Origin: Hormiphora californensis
Lineage: Eukaryota > Ctenophora > Tentaculata > Cydippida > Pleurobrachiidae
DNA length: 64,000 nucleotides
NCBI GenBank assembly: GCA_020137815.1
Contig: CM035356.1
Coordinates: forward strand, 5,223,753-5,287,752
Direction of reading: 5' to 3'
Both the position numbers and the translations under genes were made by a program. The notes beneath the pieces were generated by a model that was not told where the DNA came from, did no database searches, and was given only the letters and a program-made list of their open reading frames with translations. Shown here piece after piece: positions 11,921 to 21,636 of this stretch. Numbering within the stretch: the first letter of the stretch is position 1; each line of letters opens with the position of its first letter.

Positions 11921-14257
11921 ATGATATCTCCTTCTATCCTGTGTAACCTGTTTCTTTCTCCTTTTATCTTCGGATTGGCCAAGAACCTACTATCGTTCGG
12001 TGAGAAACTAAAATTTGCAGAGCAAAGGTTGAATTATTTGAGACGCTGTAAACACACTAACATTTTTCCTGCCTTCATTAATAACAGTATTCATTGCAAC
12101 ACAGATCTTTTATTCAACGCGAAACCGACGACACGTGCCCAGCGTTTAGTCCACAACCTGAAGTCTCACGCCCTTAATTATGCCATCAGCGGTCATTATC
12201 AGCAGATTAGTCAACTGAAACGGTCTGTTATCTCCTCGAGAAATGAGTTGTATCATGCCTGCCCTGATAACATCTTTAACCGGGTTAATGCCTTGTTCAC
12301 TGAGTATAATGAGCATAGTAAATGTGTTGCCAAGGAGAGGTTGAGGAGGAAGTATGACCACCAGGCTTGGTTACAGGGTAGGAGACCACCTTCAGCACCC
12401 ACTTCCCCCACCTGTCCAGTCACCTCACCACCATGTGAGGAGCGCAATACTGCTATTCTCGAAACTCTTTCTGATAATGAAAGTGCATTGCTTGACCTTG
12501 GCCCTAATTTTGCACTCTCAACCCGTGTCGACAGCCATCTGACCGAGAACATAGGTCGAGAGATAGCTGCATGTGCCTATCGATTGAGATGGAAGCAAGC
12601 CACCAGTGAACGGGCGACTGTTAACACCCAGTTACAGGTTTGGAAAAGTGAGGGAGCCCCTGTAGACCGACGTAATTTGTACCCCCCACCCCCTACTGAC
12701 ACTAGTACAGAGGATAAGACCTGTCTTTATATACTAATTAAGACCCATAAGTTCAAAGTTGCATCTATCTCATCTCCGGAGGATTTCTTCAGCGCCTGTA
12801 AGGTACGTCCCATCGTCTCATGTGTCAACTCCCCCTCTTCCAAGATGGCCTGGCTAGTGACACACATATTGAGTCCATTATTGGAACACATACCTTGCCA
12901 CCTCAGCAACATCCACCAACATCTGGATACGCTGCGCTCGATCCCTCCGGGGGATCTATCAGGCCGCAACTTTTGCACAGCTGATATATCAGCTCTCTAC
13001 ACTAATCTAGATATTTTGGCCTGCATTAAATCTGTCATTGACTTCGCGGAGCAGAACGTCGACCATTTGAATCTTAGGGGGCTACAGTTGGTCGATGTTC
13101 ACGAGATCCTGGATGCAGTCCTCTTAAACTCATACTTTACATATGACGGGAGGCTGTATAAACAACTCCAGGGACTCTTCATGGGTTGTGCTCCGAGCCC
13201 CATCGCCGCGGTCATCCGAGTCTTCATGTTCGAGAGAAGCACCCTGTACGCTGATGTCCAGTTCCTCCCTATCTATGGGAGGTATATAGATGACGCCTAC
13301 ACCCTAGCATCATCTAGAACAGAGGCGGTGGAGCTGTTTAGGAACATAGACAAGGAAGACCCGGATGGCCTGATTGCTTGGGAAGTAGATTTTCCTGACA
13401 CGTAGGGAGATTGGACCCCTTTCCTGGGTACGGAAGTGAGGGTGGTGAATGATAAAATCGAGTCGCAGTTTTACCGGAAGCCCACCAGGAAACGGATAAC
13501 TCTACACTTTAAATCCCACCACCCCCTCCGAATGAAGATCCAGACTGCCAGAAACTTCTATCATACCGCAGAGCGTAGTTCATCTCCATCACATGTTGAA
13601 CAGTCTCGGGAAGTAGTGGATAACCTGCTCCTGGCTAATGGATACACAGATCCCCGTACTTTTGCTTTCGACACCCATGTCTCAAACCATCAACATCGGA
13701 ACGAGACTACAGAGGAACAGGTGATTCTAAAGCTACCGTACATAACTGAGGGCTTCAGTGACCAGGTTACCCGGTTTGTCATTTCAAACAACCTTCCCAT
13801 CAAGATTGTGTTTACGCCAGGCAGGAAGTTGAGAGAGATCTTCTGCTCTTCTAGACCTAGAGATGGACTACCAACTTGCCATCTAGCGAACTGTAAAATT
13901 TGCCCTATCCTTACAGACGGACATTGTCAAATTATTGCCCCTGTTTATAAAATTGAGTGTGTGTTATGTGGCGAAATGTATGTAGGAGAAACGGGCAGGA
14001 CTGCCAAGGAAAGACTCTCTGAGCATCTTCGCTGTGCGAATTCTCCCTCAGCGAAGTCGTACAGAGAGAAAGCCCTTGCACTCCATTACAGTACCTTCCA
14101 CCCGAACACCACTCCGAATCTTAGCTTTAGTATATTAGCAACTGAGACTAAAATGTTATACAGGAAAATTATTGAAGCGTCATTTATTCATAGATTGAAA
14201 CCGACTATTAATTTAAAGGAAGAGATGACAGATTTAACCAGATTTTTAGTTATTTAA
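11921..14257 (+). pseudogene. Penelope-like RT/GIY-YIG polyprotein with one in-frame stop
   Basis: One continuous frame is interrupted only by a TAG at 13403-13405. The first ATG in frame is at 11921. RT motifs in order: LYILIKTHK near residue 270, RPIVSCVNSPSSK, DISALYTNL (motif A), QLQGLFMGCAPSP (motif B), YGRYIDDAY (motif C, catalytic Asp pair), then FLGTEV after the stop. The C-terminal part has a Cys/His cluster (CHLANCKICP) and the GIY-YIG nuclease core YKIECVLCGEMYVGETGRT followed by ERLSEH. In this group RT plus GIY-YIG endonuclease primes reverse transcription at nicked chromosomal DNA. The single stop could be a recent inactivating mutation or a sequencing error. The reading frame is otherwise intact. 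Confidence 0.9.
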
Positions 14258-14391
14258 TTTATTTAATTTATTTAATTTATGTATTTCATTAATTATTCAG
14301 ATCTGATTTCTTTATGTCCGTTATTTTACCAGTTAGATCGCGTGATCCAGTTTTCGATAGTAGTTTAGATAGAAGGGAAGAGATAGAGTCT

Positions 14392-14393
<2 letters not shown>

Positions 14394-14422
<29 letters not shown>

Positions 14423-14475
14423 GAGAGAGGGAGGGAGGGAGAGAGAGAGAGTGAGAGAGAGAGAGAGAGAGAGAA
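14394..14475. repeat. (GA)n microsatellite in the Penelope-like element 3' UTR
   Basis: GA dinucleotides with GGGA interruptions, 137 bp downstream of the ORF stop, followed at 14630-14680 by ATTTAGTT pentamer/octamer repeats. Confidence 0.85.
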
Positions 14476-14759
14476 AAGATGTCGTATAAGTATCTGCGTT
14501 GATGTTTAAATATCATCTTTTCTCATCTCCCTAGGTTTGAGATGTTGAGTAGTTATCATTATTTGGTATTTTAGATATTTAGTTTTGTAGACTTAGATTA
14601 TTAGATTTTGTTATTAGCCACCCATTTTAGTTATTTAGTTATTTATTTAGTTATTTAGTTATTTAGTTATTTAGTACTTTATTTTTAGTCGTATATTAGT
14701 ATTGCAGTGTGTGTACAGCTATGTGATGTGATTTTAACCAATTTTCCAAATTTTGTAGG

Positions 14760-14795
14760 CTGAGGAAGATGTTGTAACATCGAAACTGTTCGTTA
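14760..14795 (+). ncRNA. Hammerhead-ribozyme-like core in the Penelope-like element 3' region
   Basis: CTGAGGA (fits CUGANGA) at 14760-14766, then a short hairpin (GATGT/ACATC around TGTA), then GAAAC at 14782-14786, then GT about 6 nt later that could close a two-base-pair stem III. Penelope-like elements are known to carry minimal hammerhead ribozymes with short stem III. I cannot demonstrate a convincing stem I, so activity is unproven. Confidence 0.5.
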
Positions 14796-15559
14796 ATAAA
14801 AACACCGCTTTTCATTTTGTCCTGATTGATTGAAGCCGGAAGGAGATATCATCCCAACAAACAATTTCTTAAAACTTTTTAAAACTTTTTTGCGCTGCAT
14901 CGTTCGTGCGCGTGCGCCGCGCATTGAAAACCATATTTTTTAAAATGTTTCCAAAAATGTTTCCAAAAAAACAGAAAAGCTAACTCCTTGAAAAGCGATA
15001 AGAAGAATTATCAAGACCGTGAATTAATTAATTTATTGTTTCGTTCTTGAAAAGCGCTGCCTTATCCCGCGCTGCATCGGGGCCAGCAACGTTTGCCAAG
15101 CTAACTCCAAAGCAAAAAATTTGGCCGAAAACAGACAAAAAGCCGAATATCTCTTCACCGCCTGGGCCCACGCCCCACTGCCCAGTTCCCAGGTCCCAGA
15201 CCCACTAGACGTATTATAGTAGGACTGTTTTAACTGTGGCCACAAAGAGTTGTAGAGTGTAGACGATCATCCAATTCAGATTTCCACATTGGGCACTGCA
15301 TCTCTCTCACCATAGGGATCCCTAAAAAAGTTCAGAGTTTACACAGAGTTTACACAGTCTTTACTCAGTCATTACACCCAGAGCGGCGCGTGCTGCGCGT
15401 TTCGGTGTTTTCACTGCAATCATGAGTGTTTTACGCGCTGCGGCTAAAAAATATGGTAACAACGCTGCTAAATTTTTAATATTCAGTGCGCTCTAAAATT
15501 AGGGGTTTTTTAATTTTTTTTAAAGTGGAAAAGCTACTAAAGATTTGAGAAAAGCGTTC

Positions 15560-15713
15560 AATGAGGCCCCTCGGAAATGTTCAAGTCATGCACAATCAAG
15601 TCACGCCCACCAATCACAGCTCAGAATGAGCGGAGGGCTTCGCGCGTTCTGAGCTGTGATTGGTGGGCGTGACTTGATTGTGCATGACTTGAACATTTCC
15701 GAGGGGCCTCATT
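15560..15713. mobile_element. MITE/foldback with perfect 67-bp arms
   Basis: Arms 15560-15626 and 15647-15713 are perfectly complementary around a 20-nt loop. Arm starts AATGAGGCCCCTCGGAAATG. It lies near the left end of the 4.1-kb TIR element. The perfect arms imply youth or conversion. Confidence 0.92.
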
Positions 15714-15739
15714 CAAACTCTCAAGGCCTCAGGCCTAGG

Positions 15740-15891
<152 letters not shown>

Positions 15892-15946
15892 AATTTGAGA
15901 TATGTCCTCAGGATGTTGAGACCGCCCGTAGGGGCAGGCAGAAGTT

Positions 15947-17008
15947 ATGACGGAGAAACTTAATACCTCTGATGCAGATACCGATCCACTGGAATGCTGG
16001 GATTTGTCGATGATGGAAAAACTTCGTTGTGCAGTAGAGAACGTTTTTCATATCAAGAACGGGCTCAAACAACCAAGTGAACAACAGGTTGATGGAGTAT
16101 TGTCTAAGTTATTGGATTCTAGTTTGTATGATGATCCTGAGCAGTATATTGAGGACGCACTGCCGAAAGACTCCGAAATGAGAAAGTATAATGTTGATCG
16201 TTTCATGGCTTTCACCGAGAACCTCTCTCGTCATATTTTTCGGATAGTGAGAGAAATAGGACCAGTTATGAAGGAGAAACGTCTGTATGCAACTGCCCGA
16301 ATGAAAGAACGCCTGGAACTAGTGGAGTGTAATCAGAAACTCAAGGAGGTACAAGAAGAGCTTGGCACTTTTAAGGAAGAAATCGACAAACATCGGGTAT
16401 CAAGGATTGAACTGCAAGAGAAGCTGATTGAAGCACAAAATACTTTGATTGAAGTACAAGGTCGGAAACTTAGTTCAGTGTCAGAGTCTGTTCAGAAGCA
16501 TTTGCAGGGCTACTCCAAGGTGCTTGTACAGAATTGCTCTGCAGCTATTGCACCATCCCGCCTCCAAGCAGCATTGAAGAAAGCGACTGTACCCCATCCA
16601 AGTACAACCGCGGAAGAAGCAACTCTTGATCGCAAGTTGAATTTGGTTATATTTGGGCTGCCAGAAACTACGGCAAGGGCTACTGAGCATGAAGTTCAGG
16701 ATATCTTTGGTGAGCTCAATGAAAAACCAGTCATATCTTCTACAAAGCGTATTGGCGAAAAGACTGATAACCGACCGAGAACCAGTAATTGTTACACTTG
16801 AAAAGGAGGGAATCTTTGTTACAACTTCTAAGAAAAGCAAAAACAGCTCCGAGATTCAGAGAAATTCTCCTCGGTGTTTCTCTCCCCCGACCTAACACCG
16901 GAGGAGCAGCGAGAGCGGAAAACTCTCGTTGATACAGTGAAAGGACTGAGGCGAGACAATCCGAATGGACGATACTGGGTTAGCAGGGGGGTAATTAAAT
17001 GTGGCTGA
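15947..17008 (+). pseudogene. LINE ORF1-like protein, frameshifted
   Basis: The open frame 15947-16801 gives 284 residues: a long alpha-helical/coiled-coil region (about residues 100-175), then LDRKLNLVIFGLPE and KRIGEK, the hallmark start of the RRM-like domain of non-LTR retrotransposon ORF1 and related stand-alone proteins. Around 16770-16800 the frame is lost; the expected continuation EPVIVTLEKEG is in the +1 frame, and the C-terminal part, SSVFLSPDLTPEEQRERKTL then GLRRDNPNGRYWVSRGVIK, reads at 16867-17008 in yet another frame. At least two frameshifts make it a pseudogene. No RT or endonuclease follows. It sits between the 92-bp TIRs, so it is cargo or a nested insertion. Confidence 0.8.
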
Positions 17009-17137
17009 CCTGCTGCATGTAATTTGTACTCTAAAGAGACTTCAATAGGAACCTTATGACTGTCAATTTAGCCCACAAAAAGGGGCAGTATATGTTGTAT
17101 TTTATCCAATGTATACATTTTAGATTTAATAATAATA

Positions 17138-17236
17138 ATCTCTCTCTCTCTCTCTCCCTCTTTCTCTCTCTTTCTCTCTCTCTGTCTCTTTCTCTCTCTC
17201 TCTCTCTCTCTGTCTCTGTCCCTCTCTCTCCCTCTT

Positions 17237-17287
<51 letters not shown>

Positions 17288-17380
17288 ATCTCTCTCCCTC
17301 TCTCTCCCTCTCTCTGTCCCTCTCTCTCTCTCTCCCTGTCCCTCTCTCTGTCCCTCTCCCTATCTCCCTATCCCTCTTTG
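17138..17380. repeat. (CT)n-rich pyrimidine tract
   Basis: Interrupted CT, CCCT and TGTCC units on the plus strand, ending at a TTTGCAG that could serve as a splice acceptor; a short exon-like segment MEKEINSGRSTK with a GTAAGC donor follows (17410-17445) but has no recognisable partner. Confidence 0.8.
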
Positions 17381-17628
17381 CAGGTAAATATACAACCAAT
17401 CGGCCGTCATGGAGAAAGAAATCAATTCTGGTCGGAGTACAAAGGTAAGCCTTGGTTCTATTTTACTACGTTATACTTATACTTAAATTTATCTTTATGA
17501 AGATCTGTACGAGCAAATGGGTGGTATGTTCCTGCTGATACTATTTAGTTGTGTTTATTGATTTTTCTAGCGGGGGACAGGTCATTACAGTTCTGAGTTC
17601 AGACAGGTCGAAACACTGATTTGGTTGA

Positions 17629-17790
17629 GGGTTTCAGGGTTTTGCCCCTTCTTCAGCCCAAATTAGTTTGTTTAAAGTAGTGTTGAAAAGTTTCAAACTT
17701 TTCAGCACTTTTTCAAACGTTTCAACGCCACTTAATCAAATTAATTTGAGCTGAAGAAGGGGTAAAACCCTGAAACGTTCGACCGATCCT
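17629..17790. repeat. Inverted pair of hammerhead-like/Penelope-terminal motifs
   Basis: CTGAAGAAGGGG...ACCCTGAAAC on the plus strand at 17751-17776 and its inverted copy at 17632-17656, separated by about 95 bp that itself contains a GTGTTGAAAAG/CTTTTCAGCAC hairpin. CTGAAGA plus stem plus GAAAC matches the hammerhead core pattern found at Penelope-like element ends. Probably a solo inverted terminal remnant. Confidence 0.55.
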
Positions 17791-17945
17791 ATGTGGGTTC
17801 TGGGTTCTGTACAATTGGGTTACGGATCGTTCTTCATAGGTCCCCATATTATTATCAGTATCACTTTGTGGCGTGTGCTAACTTGGAGTTTGTTGCAACT
17901 GTTTAATCACTTAACTGTTATCTTCCCTCCCCGCCAGCATCGTCT

Positions 17946-18051
<106 letters not shown>

Positions 18052-18226
18052 TTGCTTTGTTATCTCAATCTAATCTGTTCCTTTTTCTTTATCTTATCTT
18101 CCGAGTTTAACATCTTGGGGGGGGGGGGGTTGGGTAGGGCGATTCCCGCCAATCTTTCTACTGTAGTGCACTGATAAGAGATTAAACTCTTCTAATCTCT
18201 AATTTCCTTACTTATCCACGCGTTCG

Positions 18227-18294
<68 letters not shown>

Positions 18295-19538
18295 GTAGGG
18301 GGGGGGGTGGGAAGGGCTGAAGGGACGGTGAGCGAATCTCTTTGTATTTTAGTTGTAAAACTAGGGTCACATATTTTTGCAAGACCCCTTCTTCAAAAAT
18401 GACATTGAAATCCCTATCCAATTGTTATGTTATGGGTGGAGCTACGGTTAAAAAATTAATCGTTCACCCCCTCTGCAGGTCATCACACGATGAAATTCTT
18501 GGTAGTAATAGCACCATGCGGTGCAATTACCTATATCAGTCCGACTAACCCTGGGGGTCAACCGATAAACAGATAGTGGAGGCGACAGGAATTTTTTTAG
18601 TTCCAACCTGGAGATCAAATACTTGTGGATAAAGGGTTCCTTATAACAGATATTCTGCCTCCAGGTAATAAACAGATATACATTACATCATACAGAGAGT
18701 GAGAGAGAGAAGGAGAGAGAGAGAAGGAGAGAGTGAGAGAGAGAAAATGAGTGAGAGAGAGACGGACTGCTGACCGTGCCTGGCTAATAAGTTTCTTCTC
18801 CATGTGTAACGATGCAGATGCCAACTGGCCTGTGGGGTGGACGGCAACAGTTCAATGTGGCACAAGGAGAGAACAACCGTGTGTGTAGGACTCTGGGTGT
18901 CGCCTGTCATAACGGGATTATTCCTGTGTTGGCGAAGCCCTTGAATGAGTGTTTGAAATATTTGAACTTTCATTGTTTTCCGTACTCATTTTAAATGTTG
19001 ACCACGATAAAAAACTAATACTTCTTCGCCCATCTGACATCTCTTTCTTTTAGTAATGTGATTAATATTGTTGTTATGAGCATAATTCTATTAACTCGAC
19101 AAAATTACTCGTATTTAAATTTGTTACAAACATTGATTTATCGGTGGTTACACAGTGCAGTGGCCTGGGACGGTAGCAAATAGCGATGATCAATTGTCGC
19201 TTCAATCTTTGGTGCGAGAGAAACAACAACGGCCGCCAACGGGAGTTGTATCTCAACACTCGCTCTGTACGTTCATGTAGCGCGCGGTAACTAAATTGTT
19301 AAAACCAGTACTTGCTAGTTGCGCGGGAGTATTTGGTACGCGCAAAAAGAATCCGCGCGAAAATCAAGAAACGCGCAGCACGCGCCGCTCTGGGTGTAAT
19401 GACTGAGTAAAGACTGTGTAAACTCTGTGTAAACTCTGAACTTTTTTAGGGATCCCTATCCCTCCGGTGATCTCCATAGTACCGACCAAATTACTTATTG
19501 CTACTGCTCCTTAGGATGTAAAGTGTAGAAAGTGAATC

Positions 19539-20247
19539 ATGGGAGGAGAGCAAAGTAAAGAGGGTAGCACGTTGGTTGAGGTGAATCCTGGACCGAACCA
19601 AAATCAATCAAAAGTATGTATTGGCAAACAGGGCGGAAAATGTGCTTGTAACATGAGCTGCGACTGACACTATTGCTGCAACTATTGTTTAGGTAGCGAC
19701 TGCAGCACCAGTAAAACTTACGCGATGCCAACCACTTCTACTAAACAGTGCAGTACATGATACTTTACCATCAGATCACACTCAACTTCGGCACCTTAAA
19801 TCCCGGCCCATCGGAGAGGTATTATTTTCCAGAAAGAAATAAATATCCATTTTCCGTGTCTTTACTCTTTACCCATCTTAATCATTTTAGCCTTCCCCTC
19901 TCATCTTTGTTTATCTCTTTATCCTACTCAAAAGTAAGTAGTATCTCTCTCCTTTTCTCTCTTCCTCCCTAACCCCCTCCCTACCATTCAGCTGTTTAGC
20001 CTATGCAAGGAGCACCTGCCCCTAATGCCCCTAACCCCCATGGTAACCATGGTAACTCCCTTCCTAATGGTAACCATGGTAACTCCCTTCCTAATGGTAA
20101 CCATGGTAACTCCCTTCCTATGGTAACCATGGTAACTCCTCTACTCAGCTGTTTAGCCTATACGAGGAGCACCTGAGAAACAATGATGGGAGCATATCAG
20201 AGGAAACAAAAAAGCTCGCTAACCCGAAAAATAAAGGACCAGAATGA
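19539..20247 (+). CDS. Possible small N-myristoylated protein (two exons)
   Basis: Exon 19539-19613 reads MGGEQSKEGSTLVEVNPGPN and on to a GTATGT donor in phase 0. A downstream exon at 20149-20247, preceded by a CTACTCAG acceptor, continues in phase 0 with LFSLYEEHLRNNDGSISEE and ends at a TGA. Gly2 followed by Ser6 is a typical N-myristoylation context. I do not recognise the family. An intermediate exon may exist. The 5' border of the second exon is duplicated at 19992 with a four-copy CCATGGTAACTCCCTTCCTA repeat between the copies. The alternative is that this is coincidental open sequence just outside the 4.1-kb TIR element. Confidence 0.35.
19989..20175. repeat. Duplicated splice acceptor with intervening 27-bp repeats
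   Basis: CAGCTGTTTAGCCTAT followed by an AGGAGCACCTG segment occurs at 19989 and 20146. Between them are four copies of an approximately 27-bp unit containing GGTAACCATGGTAACTCC. Confidence 0.85.
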
Positions 20248-20333
20248 AGGGAGAGCTCAAAATAGTTACCATAGTTAGCTTAGCACACTGTTATTTGTCT
20301 CCTTTATAGGTTTATTTATTTTTCCCCTCTTTT

Positions 20334-20597
20334 TTGCCTTTTAAAGTTAAAGAAATTTTTCGGGAAAAATTTTTTAATTTTAATGAAAATTTTGGGATGT
20401 TTTTCCTGGAGGCCGTTGCAGGGGCTACTGAGACAGGGGGAGCAGTTAGTATTATAGGAGGGGGAGATACCGCAACTTGTATCGCCAAGTTTTCAACTGA
20501 AGATCGGTTCTCGCACATTAGTACGGGAGGTGGTGCGAGTTTGGAGTTGCTTGAAGGAAAGGCGTTACCGGGTGTGGTGGCTCTTAGCAGTAAGTAG
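20334..20597 (+). pseudogene. PGK: Orphan phosphoglycerate kinase C-terminal exon
   Basis: The open frame ends with [20 protein letters not shown], then [10 protein letters not shown], then [20 protein letters not shown] and ALSSK-stop. This is the C-terminal nucleotide-binding part of phosphoglycerate kinase (GGGDTA and [14 protein letters not shown] are family signatures). A TTTATAG acceptor lies about 30 bp upstream. The first 25 residues are lysine/phenylalanine-rich and do not match PGK well, suggesting a degraded or miscalled 5' part. No other PGK exon (no N-terminal domain, hinge or Rossmann segments) is visible in the preceding 20 kb. So this is a duplicated gene fragment, a relic, or an assembly join rather than a working gene. 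The tail is followed by a possible polyadenylation signal ATTAAA at about 20675. Confidence 0.75.
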
Positions 20598-21321
20598 TTT
20601 GATTATTTAGTAACACCCTGTAGTTTTTAGTGTCACTTTTTAGAACTCACCGGCTGAGGAAATGTTATTTATTAAAACTCCATTGTGTGATCTTTGTAAG
20701 ATATTGTTCGTTTTTTGTTTTTAAAACTTCCTTTTTTGGAATACGATCATCCCTGATATATGTAAAGTGCATTTATTAACTACATTTTATCATGTTTTGA
20801 TCTAATGAATTTTACTACCCCCTCCCATCCCCTCTCATCCCCTCTCATAATATCTCTCTCCTTCCTTCGCCAGGCGGTCCGGTGTGAGTGTGTGTAAACG
20901 CAGAGAGATGAAGTGTGTGTGGGGCGCGTGTGCTAACACGACTAGCAAGTTGCGCGCGCCAAATGAAAAGAGTAGAAGTTGTTATCAGCTACGTAGCAGC
21001 GCGCACATCCTTGCAAAACACAGCAAAGATTGTGTGTGACTTGATTGTGTCTGTTGTGTACAAGATTCCTCTTTCTTCCTGTTTCTTTCCTCCCCTCTTA
21101 TCTATCTTGGAGAAAACAAATAAAGCACGGTTCTGCTGGAAGCACCCCTTTTAAAATCCAACTTTAACCGTCAGCTTCGCCTTCAGCTCACTTTACACCT
21201 AAACCCCATTCGGATCCCCCGCCACTTAGTTTTATATCACCATTCTTTCATTATCCTTCCCTAACCTCATCTCTCTCTCCTTCTGGTTCCTAACCCCTCT
21301 CCCTGCTTGTAGCTCAGTAGT

Positions 21322-21605
21322 ATGAGTTATGAGGATCACTTTACCCGAGTCGAAGAGGAATTTGTAGAGTTCACAACGGACAGACAGCCATTCAGCTCTG
21401 CTTTTTCAACTGATAGGACCTTTCAAAATGCTAATCTTGATGAAACTCCAGATATAGCTAGCGAGGTAATATATATGTGGTTCTAGTCCCCACCCCTCCC
21501 CGCCTCACTTTTTGTTGCTGCAGCAATCCCTAAAAGGTCTTATTATATTTCCCTCTTACTGGCAAGAACAGTAATCTTGAGAAGATTCTCTCTCTCGCAC
21601 ACACA

Positions 21606-21636
<31 letters not shown>

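Larger units (their letters stand above)
11907..14866 (+). mobile_element. Penelope-like retroelement (GIY-YIG class)
   Basis: About 2.96 kb bounded by perfect 28-bp inverted repeats (11907-11934 and 14839-14866, core TTGTTTGTTGGGATGATATC). It encodes RT followed by a C-terminal GIY-YIG endonuclease, the hallmark of Penelope-like elements. The 3' region holds a hammerhead-like core (14760-14795). The 5' inverted repeat overlaps the first codons of the ORF. The element is embedded in older repeats. Apart from one in-frame stop it appears recent. Confidence 0.9.
11791..15099. mobile_element. Inverted copies of a dispersed repeat flanking the Penelope-like element
   Basis: GATAAGGCAGCGCTTTTCAA at 11791-11810 is exactly inverted at 15047-15066. 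A third copy, with the same GGGGCCAGCAACGTTTGCCAA neighbour, is at 24550-24591. The Penelope-like element therefore sits inside, or between inverted copies of, an older repeat family. Confidence 0.7.
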
